NCBI GenBank assembly: GCA_963792655.1
Contig: CAWBWU010000003.1
Coordinates: forward strand, 1 to 64,000
DNA: 64,000 bases
Direction: 5' to 3'
DNA from: DOZZ01 sp963792655
Lineage (GTDB): Bacteria > Acidobacteriota > Terriglobia > Bryobacterales > Bryobacteraceae
The notes below the pieces were generated by a model that saw nothing but the letters and a program-made list of their open reading frames with translations, made no database searches and was not told where the DNA came from. Position 1 is the first letter of the stretch. The number at the start of each line of letters is the position of its first letter. This document shows positions 1-10,366 of the stretch, piece after piece. A program made the translations under genes and the position numbers.

Positions 1-146
1 TTCCGGTCCCCTTGTCCTCTAGATCGTGATCGGGGGGACGGGATGGATCACTCGAAGTTGACCTACCTTAACCAAAGCCGAGATATGCGTAAAACCGATG
101 TTCACGGGAAACGAGTTCACCCGGTTGTTGGTGTAAAGGTAGCTCT

Positions 147-506
147 CTAGCGCCACGGTGGCTTCGTGGAAAGGGCGGCCGCGACGAGATAGAGGTTGAG
201 AGCAAAAAATAAAAGTGCCGGGATCGCGGCATACAAAGGATCCCGGATCTTGACGCGCGTAATCACCGCCAGAAACATTATTGTCGCGAGGCCACCAGCT
301 GAGAGCAGGAGGATGGCGCGATAAAAATGACCAACGACTAATCCTAGACTCCCCGCCACCTGCAGCGTTCCCGTGAACACGCGGAACCTTGCGAGGCAAT
401 AACGTTCGAATTCCACGACCATTTTTTTTGATAAGAAACAGCTCATTCCATACCAAGCGAAAACAGCAATCGAGATAGCTTGAGCGATTTCGGGGACGAT
501 GCGCAT
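147..506 (-). CDS. DoxX-like small membrane protein
   Basis: A 119-residue hydrophobic protein with about four predicted membrane segments and short loops, the size and pattern of DoxX-like (DoxX_2/MauE-like) integral membrane proteins. The ATG at 504-506 is followed at once by a hydrophobic segment (AISIAVFAWYG). The polar patch FERYCLARFRVFTGTLQ between the first two helices resembles the F-x(n)-R-x-G region of the family. It is divergent from a second DoxX-like gene that starts 65 bases away, so the two may share a control region. The family has no single known reaction; some members are linked to redox or thiol chemistry. Function here is unknown. Confidence 0.6.
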   Translation of the reverse strand: MRIVPEIAQAISIAVFAWYGMSCFLSKKMVVEFERYCLARFRVFTGTLQVAGSLGLVVGHFYRAILLLSAGGLATIMFLAVITRVKIRDPLYAAIPALLFFALNLYLVAAALSTKPPWR

Positions 507-571
507 GCGTGCTTCTACGTTATACTCGGGACACTTTACGGATCGCCCTTACTGCAGCGCCGAGACCAAAA

Positions 572-961
572 ATGCAAACTCTGATTTCCGTCCTACAGGT
601 CATTGTGGCCCTTGGTCTATTGAATGTTTGGCTACTTCGTTTTCACAAAGGCACCGCCTACCGCGGCGGGGGCGCCCGCTCGATGCGAGAGGAATTTGCC
701 GTATATGGGCTTCCGCCATGGTCTACCTACTTCGTGGGGATCCTTAAGGTAGCGGCAGCTATTTGTTTGATTGCTGGAATTTGGTTCCACTTCTTGGTCT
801 TTCCGTCTGCGCTCCTCGTCAGCATTTTGATGCTTGGAGCACTGGCAATGCACCGAAAGGTTTGGGATTCAGCGAAGAAGTTTCTCCCAGCACTCGTGAT
901 CTTGGCACTGACCATTAGCATCTGTCTGATTTCGCTCCGCTTATATCCCTTGAAAATTTGA
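572..961 (+). CDS. DoxX-like membrane protein
   Basis: About 129 residues with four predicted membrane helices. An upstream in-frame start at 509 would add 21 polar residues; ATG 572 places the first helix (ISVLQVIVALGLLNVWLL) right after the start as in DoxX-like proteins, so it is preferred. The segment REEFAVYGLPPWSTYFVGILKV matches the E-x(2)-x-Y-G-x-P loop typical of DoxX_2 proteins. The 3' end (961) runs into the truncated end of the minus-strand recombinase gene (915), so this gene sits at an old rearrangement breakpoint. Function unknown. Confidence 0.65.
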   Translation: MQTLISVLQVIVALGLLNVWLLRFHKGTAYRGGGARSMREEFAVYGLPPWSTYFVGILKVAAAICLIAGIWFHFLVFPSALLVSILMLGALAMHRKVWDSAKKFLPALVILALTISICLISLRLYPLKI

Positions 962-2444
962 AACCAGGTAGACCCGACGTAGGACGATCCGCCGAGAGCA
1001 ACCCATTCAGCAGCGCTTGGTGCTTGTTGCGTTCCCTGCCCCGCGTGACGTCGTCACGGCTTGTGATTAGGCTTTGAGCCCGTCCCCAGCTTTCTGACGG
1101 CAAGATCGCCGCATGCTCACCTGCGTAGAGCTGACCCTTATGCCGGACCATCCCGGTATACAGGACATTGGTCAACAGCCAACGCAGTGAAGCCATGAGC
1201 AAAGGCGGACCGGAGCGGAACTCACCCGTCTTCAGCGTCCAGCTCTTCATCCGCCAGCCGCGGCGATCCACTTCGGTGAGGGTCTGCAGCATGGAGCGCC
1301 GCTCCTCAAACAATGCGAGGATGGCCCGCACGCGTTCCGCTTCTTCCTCGTTGACGATCAGTTTCTTCGCGATCGGGTCAATGTCGTATCCAAGCACCGG
1401 AGAGCCGCCGATCCATTTGCCTTTTCGCCGAGCAGCGGACATCTTGTCTCGCGTGCGCTCCCCAATCAGCTCCCGCTCGAATTGAGCAAAGGAGAGCAGG
1501 ATGTTCAGGGTTAGCCGCCCTAGAGAACTGTTGGTGTTGAACTGTTGAGTCACAGCAACGAAGCTGACGTTGTGCTTCTCGAAGGTGCTTAACATTCGGG
1601 TGAAGTCAAGCAATGAGCGGCTGAGCCGATCGACCTTGTAGACCACCACACAATCAAGTTCGCCAGCTTCGACAGCACGGAGCAAGCGAGCCAAAGCGGG
1701 ACGCTCCATGTTCGCGCCTGTGAAACCGCCATCATCGAACCTTTCGGGCAAGCCGACCCAGCCTTCCCGACGCTGGCTCTTGATGAAGGCCTCGGCTGCT
1801 TCGCGTTGCGCATCGAGAGAGTTGAACTCCTGGTCTAAGCCCTCTTCCGTTGACTTGCGGGTATAGATCGCGCACCGCAGCCGGGAAGGTGTCTGTGTCT
1901 CGCTAGCCATGCTTATCGTTCCGCACTGGCCCGTGTCCTTCCCGTTTGTGCGTGTGGCGCTCTTCAGACCGAAGAACCCCCAGCCATTCCAATGCGCGCC
2001 AGTGACTTCGAATGCAACGGCACTGAGCGAAGGAAACGGCCGTCCGTCGTACCGGAAGCCTTTGATGAGCACTTCGACGAGGATGGTGCGGCCCTGCCAC
2101 ACTCGGCTGAGCAGCGTGCCGGATTTGGGGAGCCGTGGATCCCGATCCCCTGGTTGCGGCTCCGTTGGAGCAATCTCGATTGGAGTGCCCTCAACGACGA
2201 AGTAGTTGGGCGGCGCGATCACACGCAAATCAGCGTCTTGCGCAATCTCTTCTGCTCGCTTGCGAGCACGCTCAGAAAGATCCCCCTCGCGCACTGCTTG
2301 TAGCCGCCAGGCGATCTTGCGAAACAGCTGATCGCGGTGCCGCGAGCGAGCTTCCTCCTGAAACAACTCAAGGTGCCGCTTGCGTAAAACCGCCAAGCTC
2401 GCACGGCGCAAACTCTCGATTTCGACTCGGACTGAACTGTCCAT
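915..2444 (-). pseudogene. DUF2924 domain fused to a 3'-truncated serine recombinase
   Basis: Residues 1 to about 160 are a DUF2924 domain (ending in a HWNGWGFFGL-type motif). From about residue 179 a large serine recombinase begins with its own possible ATG at 1910 and the catalytic motif CAIYTRKSTEEG (catalytic serine), then the resolvase signatures VVYKVDRLSRSLLDF and LLSFAQFERELIGERT. DUF2924 and recombinase genes are usually neighbours; here there is no stop between them. Normally the recombinase continues through a cysteine zinc ribbon after a 'LLxGLLxC' motif. Here homology stops right after HQALLNGLL, near position 1000, and the zinc ribbon and coiled coil are missing. Probably an inactive remnant of an integrated element. 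Confidence 0.8.
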
Positions 2445-3005
2445 GTGAATACTCCCTCTCAGTGGCCGTTAACCACAGTCACATGAACGCTTCCATGAGA
2501 AGGCAAAGTCAAGGCAAGACGCCGTGGCGGATTTTCGTTATGTTTGTGGCGCGCCGCGTGACACTCCGCCCAATCTGACCTTCCGTTTTGTTATCTTGCA
2601 GTCACCTGGGCGGAGGATGAGCTCTGCGGGGACGCACCTCAAGCGCCGACCAGCGGGCCGGGATTCGACGGGTGCGAGCGCAACTCGCGCCCGCCTCCCC
2701 AAGAATCCTGGCGATAAAGCGTAAAATCCCGGGGGGTTTGGGGGCAGAGCCCCCATTTAATTCTCGCCAGGTTCAGTCGCATCCACGATCACCGCTCGCC
2801 CTGCTTCCATTCGCACTCTGTGTTGGCGGCCGGTGGCCGCCCGGTGCATGATGTGATCCGTTTGTTTGGGTGCTGCAATCTCTTTGTCGGTCTCTGCTCC
2901 GAAATACTCCGGCGGACCAAAGCGTTCATGCGCAGTCACCCGATCGCGGCGATTGTTGACAAACTGTCTCTGCTAAAGAATGCTGATTTCCTGTTTCCTC
3001 CAGCC
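2445..3005. other. Gene-free stretch with inverted repeats
   Basis: No convincing gene. It contains a 9-base inverted repeat (CTCCGCCCA at 2564-2572 and TGGGCGGAG at 2607-2615) and a perfect GC hairpin (GGGGGC at 2740-2745, GCCCCC at 2749-2754) followed by ATTTAA. The hairpin could be a terminator for the neighbouring mobile genes or an element end. Short open frames here do not resemble known proteins. Confidence 0.4.
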
Positions 3006-4207
3006 TTATGCCGCCACGGCTTTGGTCCGGTTGGCTTCCCGTAGCGGCTCGTATACTTCACCGGTGACCCACAGTTTGTGCATCAACACGGCCGACTTCC
3101 TGGCAACCGCTACGATGGCCCGCTTTTTCGCGTTCTTGCCGCCACGTACCATCAGGCTCAGGCCCAACGGCGTAAATCGCTGTCTGGACCAAAGTGGCCC
3201 AGGATGTAGTGCGCACAGCCAACCAAAAAACACCGCAGCATTCGATCGCCGGACTCTGGTGATCGACAACTGCGGCTTACTGTCCCCGAGTCGCCCTGCC
3301 GCGGCAACAGTCCTAGGTAGCCAGCAATATTCCGACTCCTATCAAAACGATGTGGTCATCGATGGTCAGAGTGAACGCCAGACTGGTAATCGCTCCGCAC
3401 CAGGAATCTGGCGCATCAGCTGTGTGGGAGCGTATTCCGTCTTAGCCATTTGTTCGATCCGTTTGTCATAATCGCGGAGCTGTGTGGAAAGCTGCTCGAT
3501 CTGATCGAGCACCGGTGCGAGAGCGTCACGGATCGCAGCCGGAATGTGCTCACGGGCTTTCTTGGCAAAGTATTGACCGGACGCGCTGGGCAGCCGGCCC
3601 GCCGATTTCACCATGCCTCGTGCGCAGTTGATCAGCTTGGTTCGGACCTGTACCAGAGCGTCCCGGGCTCGCAGCATAGTGAGGTCGGCCTGCGCTTTTT
3701 CGCTGCGGTGGCGGATGGGATGGAGCAGGTCCTTGTCGATGCGAGCTAGGCGCGCCAGCGTTCTAGCATCCACCTTGTCATTCTTACGATCGCTTTCATA
3801 AATCACGCGAACTTGGCGGGCATTCGCAACGATCACATCGTGGCCAAAACTTTGAAGCAAACGGCTCACCCACGGAGAGTGCGTTCCCGTCGCAGCGCGA
3901 TTCGGCACGTCGGCATGCTCTGAAATTGTTGTGAGAAGCCCCTCTCCGAGGTGCGTACGGCGCCCTCGGAGAGGACATCTCCCTCATCGTCCAAAACACA
4001 ATACGCACTGTTCTTGTCGCCCAGGTCGATGCCCACGGTTACCTTGGTGTTCGTTTTCACGGCGGGTTTCTTCGATGCGGCAGCGCGCTCCTGCTTGCGT
4101 TGCGCCGAACTATCGGTGTCATTCTTCCTCAAGGCCGGTCTCCTTTGTTGCACTTCGAGTGCGTCAATATGGTCGAACATCGCACGCGACCACGCGACTT
4201 CGATCAT
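3006..4207 (-). pseudogene. IS110-family transposase, multiply frameshifted
   Basis: The N-terminal RuvC-like (DEDD) part is seen from the ATG at 4207 with the motif VTVGIDLGDKNSAYCVLDD. The middle (DRKNDKVDARTLARLARID) continues in another frame below 3908, and the C-terminal IS116/IS110/IS902 part ends with GGKNAKKRAIVAVARK and LWVTGEVYEPLR. At least three to four single-base frameshifts (near 3900, 3390, 3330 and 3270) separate these pieces. The homology runs the whole family length, so this is a decayed transposase rather than chance ORFs. IS110 elements lack obvious terminal inverted repeats, so the element ends were not located. Confidence 0.85.
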
Positions 4208-4247
4208 AGAGCGCCTTCTCATACCATCTCTTAAGCGCCAGAACAAG

Positions 4248-4272
4248 CAAGGTTCAAATCCTTGGGTGCGGA
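4248..4272 (+). other. tRNA 3'-end-like fragment (T-arm and acceptor strand)
   Basis: The stretch CAAGG-TTCAAAT-CCTTG (4248-4264) folds as a perfect five-pair T-arm with a canonical T loop and is followed by seven bases GGTGCGG plus A, as an acceptor 3' strand would be. No matching acceptor 5' strand (CCGCACC) or D and anticodon arms lie upstream, so it is not a complete tRNA. It could be an attachment-site remnant left by an integrated element, which would suit its place next to IS110 debris. A chance match remains possible. Confidence 0.3.
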
Positions 4273-4880
4273 ACAAGGGCAACTTGCTAGGGGGCCCATT
4301 TGATCAATTCGTGGACGGGTGGCGTTATCTTGAAAACGCGACGACGTGCCGGGTTCCGAACGGCGGTCGCGGGGTATATTCCTTATGCGCGGGCCTATGC
4401 GTAGTTGTACCAGGATGGGGTACGAAAACCTCCGCCCTGAAGTCAGCTACGGCCGATTCGCTAATCGCGAGTCATGGAACATGTAGTGACGTCGCTCGTG
4501 TTCCGTTACAGTCTGCTCACGCTTGCATAACGATCAGCAAACGCAAATTCTCCTACTCCTGTGATCTTGCCGCTCGGCTCGGACCTAAACACGAATACTG
4601 GGCCTGTTCGGGCCCATTCCAACAACTTCTTTATGCATTCTTTATGTTCTTATCGGTAATCTCGTGTGTCTGCCTTTCGGATTACGTGTTTGCGGCATTG
4701 CTCCCAGGCCACTCTGCCGACTTAAACCCGATCAGTTCACCAGCCACTCCGATTCCGAAAACGCTTGACCAACGGCCAAAGCGCTTTAGCGCGGAAAACC
4801 TCACCGGCAAAGCAGACCCTTGAGCACTCAGAGCCGAACCAGAAAGCTAACGAAGCCGTGTCCAATTGAGGAGAACACCG
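4273..4880. other. Gene-free stretch upstream of permease
   Basis: No gene supported. A long plus-strand open frame (3951-4823) mostly overlaps the decayed IS110 transposase and has no protein-like features. A small hairpin (TGGGCC at 4599-4604, GGCCCA at 4611-4616) is present. The permease ribosome site (GAGGAG at 4868-4873) ends this stretch. Confidence 0.4.
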
Positions 4881-7160
4881 ATGCAACTGAATCAAAAGCA
4901 AAATATCACGCCCAAGGTGGTCATCGCGACAACCGTGATGCTGTCGTTCATCTCATTTTGGCGCGCGGCCGCGATTGTGCTTAGCGACATGGCGTCATCG
5001 GCTTACTACGTTGGCGGCATCGCAGAGACTGCCGTTGGCAAATCAGCCCCTTGGTTCATCTTGGCGATCATGCTCTTCTCTTATGCAGTCCGATCGATTT
5101 ACTTGGAAAGTTGCAGCCTCTTTGTGCGGGGTGGCGTGTACAAAGTGGTGCATGAGGCGATGGGAGGAACGCTTCGGTAAGTTTTCAGTATCCGCTTTGA
5201 TGTTCGATTACGTTTTGACAGGACCGATCAGTGGTGTTAGCGCGGGACTGTATTTAGCGGGACTCCTCAATGAAGTTAGTCCATACCTACATTGGGGATG
5301 GCAGGTCCCTCCGGCATACTTTGCTGCCGGCTTCGCCATTCTGGTGACGATCTATTTTGGTGGAAAAACACGATTGGCATCCACGAATCCAGCGAGAAGG
5401 CCATGCGGATTATGCAGATTACTACCGTCATGGTTGTGATACTGATTACGTGGTGTCTGCTTACGATCTTCTTAAAAGGCTCCCAAACGGTTCCTTTCCC
5501 GGTTCGCTCCAACATACATTTCAGCAATGAGGCACTGGGGTGGCTGAGGGGAACTATCGCTCCAAGCATCACTTTCATCGCAGTGCTGATCGGGCTCGGG
5601 CATTCTCTGCTTGCGATGAGCGGATTCGAGACACTTGCCCAGGTGTACCGTGAGATCGCTGATCCCAAACTTGAAAATCTGAAGAAAGCAGCATTCGCCA
5701 TCATTTTATATTCTTTGACATTTACGGCCCTCATTTCCTTCTTTGCCGTAATGCTCATTCCGGATGCGGAGCGTGGTAAGTATCTGGACAACCTGATTGG
5801 CGGACTCTCAATGTACCTGGTAGGACCCACGCCAGTGAAGTTACTCTTCCATGGCTTCGTGGTCCTTGTAGGGGTGCTGATTCTCGCTGGTGCAGTGAAC
5901 ACAGCAATCATAGGCGCCAATGGAGTGCTGAATCGCGTTGCTGAAGACGGTGTACTCCCAAGCTGGTTCCGTAAGCCGCACACGAAGTTCGGTACGACCA
6001 GCCGTTTGATCAATCTTTTGGTGGTTATGCAGATTGGCACCATCGTGATTAGCCGTGGCGACATTGTAATGCTCGGCGAAGCGTATGCTTTTGGCGTGGT
6101 CTGGAGTTTCGCGATGAAAGCTCTGTCCGTTCTGGTGCTGCGCTTTAAGAATCACCAGCCGCGTGGCTACAAGGTTCCGTTCAATTTAAGGGTAGCCGGT
6201 AAAGAGATTCCGGTTGGACTTGGCCTAATCACGGCGGCGCTGTTCCTGCTGGCGTGCATCAATGTCTTAACCAAACAAATAGCGACCCTGTCCGGGATCG
6301 CTTTTACCTTGGTATTCTTCACAATGTTCTCGGTTACAGAGAGATTTAATAAGCGCCGCAGGATAGGTGCGCACCATGAGATGGAGCAGTTCCGACTAGA
6401 TTTCAGTGAGGACTTGTCGGCCGAATCGGTCCACGTGAGACCGGGAAACATATTGGTTGCCGTACGCAATCCGAAGCATCTTGAGCATCTTGAAAAGGTT
6501 TTGGAGAAAGCTGATACGCGCAAGGTCGATTTGGTTGCATTCTCTGTACATCGCCTCAGCCAAGCCGCGTCAGGCGAGCACGATCTGGGCGCTGAACAAA
6601 TATTCTCAAGTCCCGAAACAGAAGTTTTTACCAAGGTCGTGGCGCTGGCTGAAAAGGCAGGGAAGCACATTGAACTTTTAACCGTTTCGGGCCCTGACCC
6701 ATGGCTTGCTATTGTGCAAACCGCGCAAAGGCTCCAGTCGGCAACCATTGTTACAGGGTTGTCACCTCTATTCCAAGACAACCCGGCCGAACAAGGGAAA
6801 ATTGTCGGTGAAGCTTGGGAGCTGCTGCCTCATCCACGCCCGTCGATCTCGTTGGAGATTGTGCTGCCTGACCCAACGCAATCAATTCATTTCAACTTGG
6901 GGCCACATCCCCCAAGACTCTGGCCGGAAGACATTGATCTGCTCCACCGTTTGTGGTTGGAAATCACGGACAAAGGTCCGGGCGCGCGGTTGCGGCATCG
7001 GGACGTCGTGGGAGTAGCGCTTCAGCGTTTAGAACGAGACCTTCACTCGGACGCCAAACAACAAGTCATAGAAGACATGCTTCAGGAGACGGAGGCGCAC
7101 CCACCGGAGCCTGTCATCGTCCCGGTGCGGGATGACGGTAAAGTCAGTGGTTCAATTTGA
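4881..7160 (+). pseudogene. APC-superfamily amino acid permease with C-terminal USP-like domain, two compensating frameshifts
   Basis: ATG 4881 follows GAGGAG by eight bases. The product would have about 12 membrane segments of the APC (amino acid-polyamine-organocation) type, then a soluble tail (about the last 230 residues) with the pattern of a universal-stress-protein-like domain (GNILVAVRNPKHLEHLEKVL). The frame is lost near 5174, where GGTLGKFSV is split by one extra base and a stop follows at 5178. It is restored near 5365, in a run of five A where six would keep the frame (GGKNTIGIHES). The two changes cancel, so about 60 codons are read out of frame. This may be a sequencing artefact or an early pseudogene. 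The transported substrate cannot be told. Confidence 0.75.
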
Positions 7161-7253
7161 ACTCAACTCGCTTAAGACCTTCTCGTTGAGTTTGACAAGT
7201 TCGCTCGAGGCGAACGGCTTAGGAGTGAATCGACGTAGTGTAAGCCGCCGTTT
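7152..7253 (-). pseudogene. Response-regulator receiver C-terminal remnant
   Basis: A 33-codon stretch on the minus strand reads RRLTLRRFTPKPF followed by ASSELVKLNEKVLSEL and a stop at 7152-7154. This fits the end of a CheY-type receiver domain, where KPF carries the conserved lysine and is followed by the last helix. A stop codon lies just upstream and the rest of the domain is absent. It ends opposite the permease 3' end. Confidence 0.35.
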
Positions 7254-7426
7254 TCAAACTGCCAAGTCTGTCTATCTTCTGTTCGTTGTGTCGGTAAAAT
7301 TGAGTTGGAAAGAAACTGGGAAGTTTTGAAAAAAGTTTTAATCTAGGAGTACGCGCGGTTCAAAGTGATTTGAGTACAATTAATGATAACCGCTTAAAAT
7401 CAATCAGTTAACAATCTGCTAAAAAC

Positions 7427-7442
7427 TGGTACTGCGCTTGCA
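7427..7442 (+). promoter_or_regulatory. Sigma-54-like promoter for the PEP-CTERM gene
   Basis: TGGTACTGCGCTTGCA matches the sigma-54 -24/-12 consensus (TGGYAC-N5-TTGCA), with GG at 7428-7429 and GC at 7440-7441 exactly ten bases apart. It predicts a transcript start near 7453, about 50 bases upstream of the start codon at 7502. PEP-CTERM genes in other bacteria are often driven by sigma-54 with the PrsK/PrsR pair, so the context supports the call. The region upstream is AT-rich and could hold enhancer sites. Confidence 0.6.
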
Positions 7443-7501
7443 AACGGAGTGGTACACTTTTGAGTGCACGGGGAATACTGTCGGGACATAAAGGGATGAA
7501 C

Positions 7502-8215
7502 ATGCTTAAAAAGTCAGTATTTCTCGCGATCGGAATTTTGTGTTTTGGGACAGTGGCCTTCGGGGATGTCATCCCGATTGTCAATTTTTCGTTTGAAAAC
7601 ATGTCAGTGGCCCTGGACAATTCAAATTGCGTCAACTGCACATTCAACAATGGACCGGTGCCAGGGTTTTCTGGCAGTGGTTTTGGCACGTTCCGTCCTG
7701 ACACGAATTTTGATTATTTCGGTGCAATGCCTCCCGACGGCCTCAACTTCGCGTACAGTAACGCGATGAATGGAATGCTGACACAAACGCTCTCAACGTC
7801 AGTAGTGCCGAACATGCACTACGCCTTCTCGGTAAGTATCGCCCGGCGCTGGGATGGCGACCACTATGGGTACGCCGCCTACACGATTGAATTGATGGCG
7901 GGCGGCGGCGTTGTGTCCTCACTCAGCGGCTCGAACGGCACGATCACGCCGGGCAGCATGATAACCCAAACCGTGACTTGGGACAGCCCCTCTAATGCGT
8001 CCGGATTATTGGGAATTGGAATTCTAAACAGCGGACGCCAAGGTGACTATGACAATCTTCAGTTGACGGCTACTCCGCTGGGGGGCGGCTCATCGGGTTC
8101 TTCCTCGTTCCCGCCGATCACACCTTCCGCAGTACCGGAACCTGCATCTCTCGGGCTTCTCGCGACTTGCGTATTCGGCATCGGCCTCGCAGCGCGCACG
8201 CGCCGGCCTGCGTGA
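7502..8215 (+). CDS. PEP-CTERM sorting-domain protein (secreted)
   Basis: About 237 residues. ATG 7502 follows AAGGG (7491-7494 region) at a good distance; ATG 7496 is also possible. The N-terminus MLKKSVFLAIGILCFGTVAFG is a signal peptide. The C-terminus carries a PEP-CTERM tripartite signal: VPEPASLGLL, a hydrophobic segment (ATCVFGIGLA) and the basic tail ARTRRPA. Exosortase is expected to cut this signal and pass the protein to the cell surface. The body is rich in Gly, Ser, Asn and Thr with a beta-sandwich look (a PEP-CTERM-associated carbohydrate-binding-like fold is plausible). No exosortase gene lies in this window. Role unknown, perhaps extracellular matrix. Confidence 0.85.
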   Translation: MLKKSVFLAIGILCFGTVAFGDVIPIVNFSFENMSVALDNSNCVNCTFNNGPVPGFSGSGFGTFRPDTNFDYFGAMPPDGLNFAYSNAMNGMLTQTLSTSVVPNMHYAFSVSIARRWDGDHYGYAAYTIELMAGGGVVSSLSGSNGTITPGSMITQTVTWDSPSNASGLLGIGILNSGRQGDYDNLQLTATPLGGGSSGSSSFPPITPSAVPEPASLGLLATCVFGIGLAARTRRPA

Positions 8216-8407
8216 CCTATTAACCTTCTGGCTGCATCTCTTCTCGCGTTCCTCGTCCGAACGAGCATTCGATTTCAGACTAAAAACGGGGTTGATGTCC
8301 GGAGCGGATCTATATCTCGTTCGACCAAGCGCCACTACAGATGATCACTGCACCTACACGAAATAATTTGTGAGGAATGCACCGTTGATCTACTCTTGAG
8401 CTGCTAC

Positions 8408-10366
8408 TTACCCGACAGCTTCCCTGACCTTCGCGATCATTGCTGCGATGCTGTATGGCTTAGACAGCACGCCCGTTATTTCCGAAGAAGCTAAGCGGCG
8501 GAGAACTTCGGCTTCGCTGAACGCACTCGAGACGATCACCGGCAGATCGGGACGCATCGCCTTGATGTGGGGAAGCGCCTCCTCCCCGTTCATCACAGGC
8601 ATTTTCAGATCGAGAATGACTGCCGAGATCTCAGGTTCGGCGCGAGAATCGTCAGCGCTTCAGATCCATTCTTCCGCGGACATGACCTGCATCCCGCGGG
8701 ACCGCAGCGCATCGATCACGAACTTGCGGATAATCTCCTCGTCGTCGACGATCAATATCGTTTTCGCCTTCACGCTGAGGAGCGGAGCGACTGATGTGCG
8801 CTGGCTTGGACTAGGCGCGAGACGCTGCTGAGCGCAAAGGAACACTCGAAACGCGGTTCCTGCCCCAGGCTCACTCATGACCTCAATATCACCCCGATGG
8901 GCTCTCACGATACCTACCACCTGCGAAATTCCAAGGCCGCGGCCGGTGAATTTGGTTGTGAAGAACGGATCGAAGACCTGCCTCAAGACAGCACCGGTAA
9001 TGCCTATTCCGTTATCGCGAACCTCAATGACCGCATAGGGGCCGGCGGCAACTGTGGTGCGCATGTGGACACTGAATTGGGATGGCCTGTTCTCTACAAA
9101 TCCAGTTGCAATCTCAATCAGCCCCTGTCGATCGGCAAGCGCCTCCGCAGCGTTGATGACTAAGTTGGTGAGGATCTGCTGGATCTGTGCCGCATCTCCT
9201 TCGACCAAGGGATCCGCTGCGCAGAGCGCAAGATGGATCTGCGCTTCTACAGGGAGTGACGTGCGAATGTCCGCCAAGTGATCTCGAATCTGCGTATTCA
9301 GGTCGATAGTGACGCTGTTCATCCATTCGCGGCCGGAGTAGGCGAGCATCTGTTTCGTCAATGCGGCGGCCCGCTTCCCCGCACGCTGGATTTCCTTGAC
9401 AAGAGCAGCATCGCGACTATCGAGAGACTCCTCAAGGACGCTGGCGCTGCCTAAAATTCCCGTCAGCAGATTATTGAAATCGTGGGCTATCCCTCCTGCC
9501 ATTCGGCGGAGGCTCTCGAGCCGAGCGATCTCAAGCTGCTGCTCGTGTCGCTCCCGCTCTAATGCCTCGTTTTTTCTTCGTTCTGAAATATCACGGAAAA
9601 CCATAATGCCGCCGATCGTTTCCCCATCGGCAACCCGGATTGGTGAAGCACTGTCATCGATGGGCACGCGCCGGCCGTCCCGCGAAATCAAAACTGTATG
9701 GTTAGCAAGCCCTACGACGTTGCGTGTTTTCAGAGCTTCTGAGACCGGATTCTGAACGGGTTGTGAGTCATCCTTGCGGACCAGAGTCAACACTTCTTCG
9801 ATTGGCTTTCCCTCAGCAGCATCATTGCTCCAACCGCTTAGTTCTTCAGCAACGCGATTCATGAAGTTGATGCGGCCCTCACAGTCAGTGACAATCACGC
9901 CGTCGCCGATGCTTGCCAGGGTGATTCGCAACCGATCGCGAGTTGCCACCAACTCCCGCTCGTACATTCTCCGTTCACTTGAGTTGAAGATCGTGAAGCG
10001 ATTCAGAACCGGTTCGTCTGCCGCGTTCCTTTTCTGCCGCGCGTTGATCAACGAGGGCATTACCCGGCCGCTCTTGCAAACGAAGTCCAGGGCGATTTCA
10101 TCCACTGTCCTTTGTACGCGAAGGAGCAAATTGAAATGCGTTTCGTAGAAAATCCTGCCGCCTGGCGTCAGGAGATCAACGAAATGCTTACCGCCGGTCA
10201 GCTCGGCGTGTTCGTAACCCAGCCATTCGAGCAAGGTGGCGTTGACCTTGATGATTCGCCCTTGAATGGTAGTGGTTAGGTAACCACAAGGCGCCATTTC
10301 ATAGAGCTCCTCTACACTCTCATCGAGAAACGGGACCTGCTCGTTATGGCTCTCTTCAGATCTCAA
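8408..10366 (-). pseudogene. Hybrid PAS sensor histidine kinase with receiver domain, internal stop
   Basis: Domains in order: PAS (about residues 15-130), PAS/PAC (about 145-265, ending with VFRDISERRKNE), HisKA with the phosphorylated His in GGIAHDFNNLLTGI (about 295), HATPase_c with NLVINAAEAL, VRDNGIGI and FDPFFTTKFTGRGLGIS, then a receiver domain starting ILIVDDEE. The kinase part (8660-10366) is intact. After MSAEEWI an in-frame TGA (8660-8662) precedes the rest of the receiver (ILDLKMPVMNGEEAL, VSSAF, SKPYS; stop at 8408). The stop arises from one extra A in GAAGAATGG and one missing base about 30 bases later. The TTG start overlaps the hydrolase stop (TTGA), so the two are translationally coupled. 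Confidence 0.8.

Noticed and set aside
3951..4823. 290-codon plus-strand frame
   Set aside because: Half overlaps the decayed IS110 transposase; no protein-like pattern, no ribosome site.
5276..6064. 262-codon minus-strand frame
   Set aside because: Antisense shadow of the permease membrane segments.
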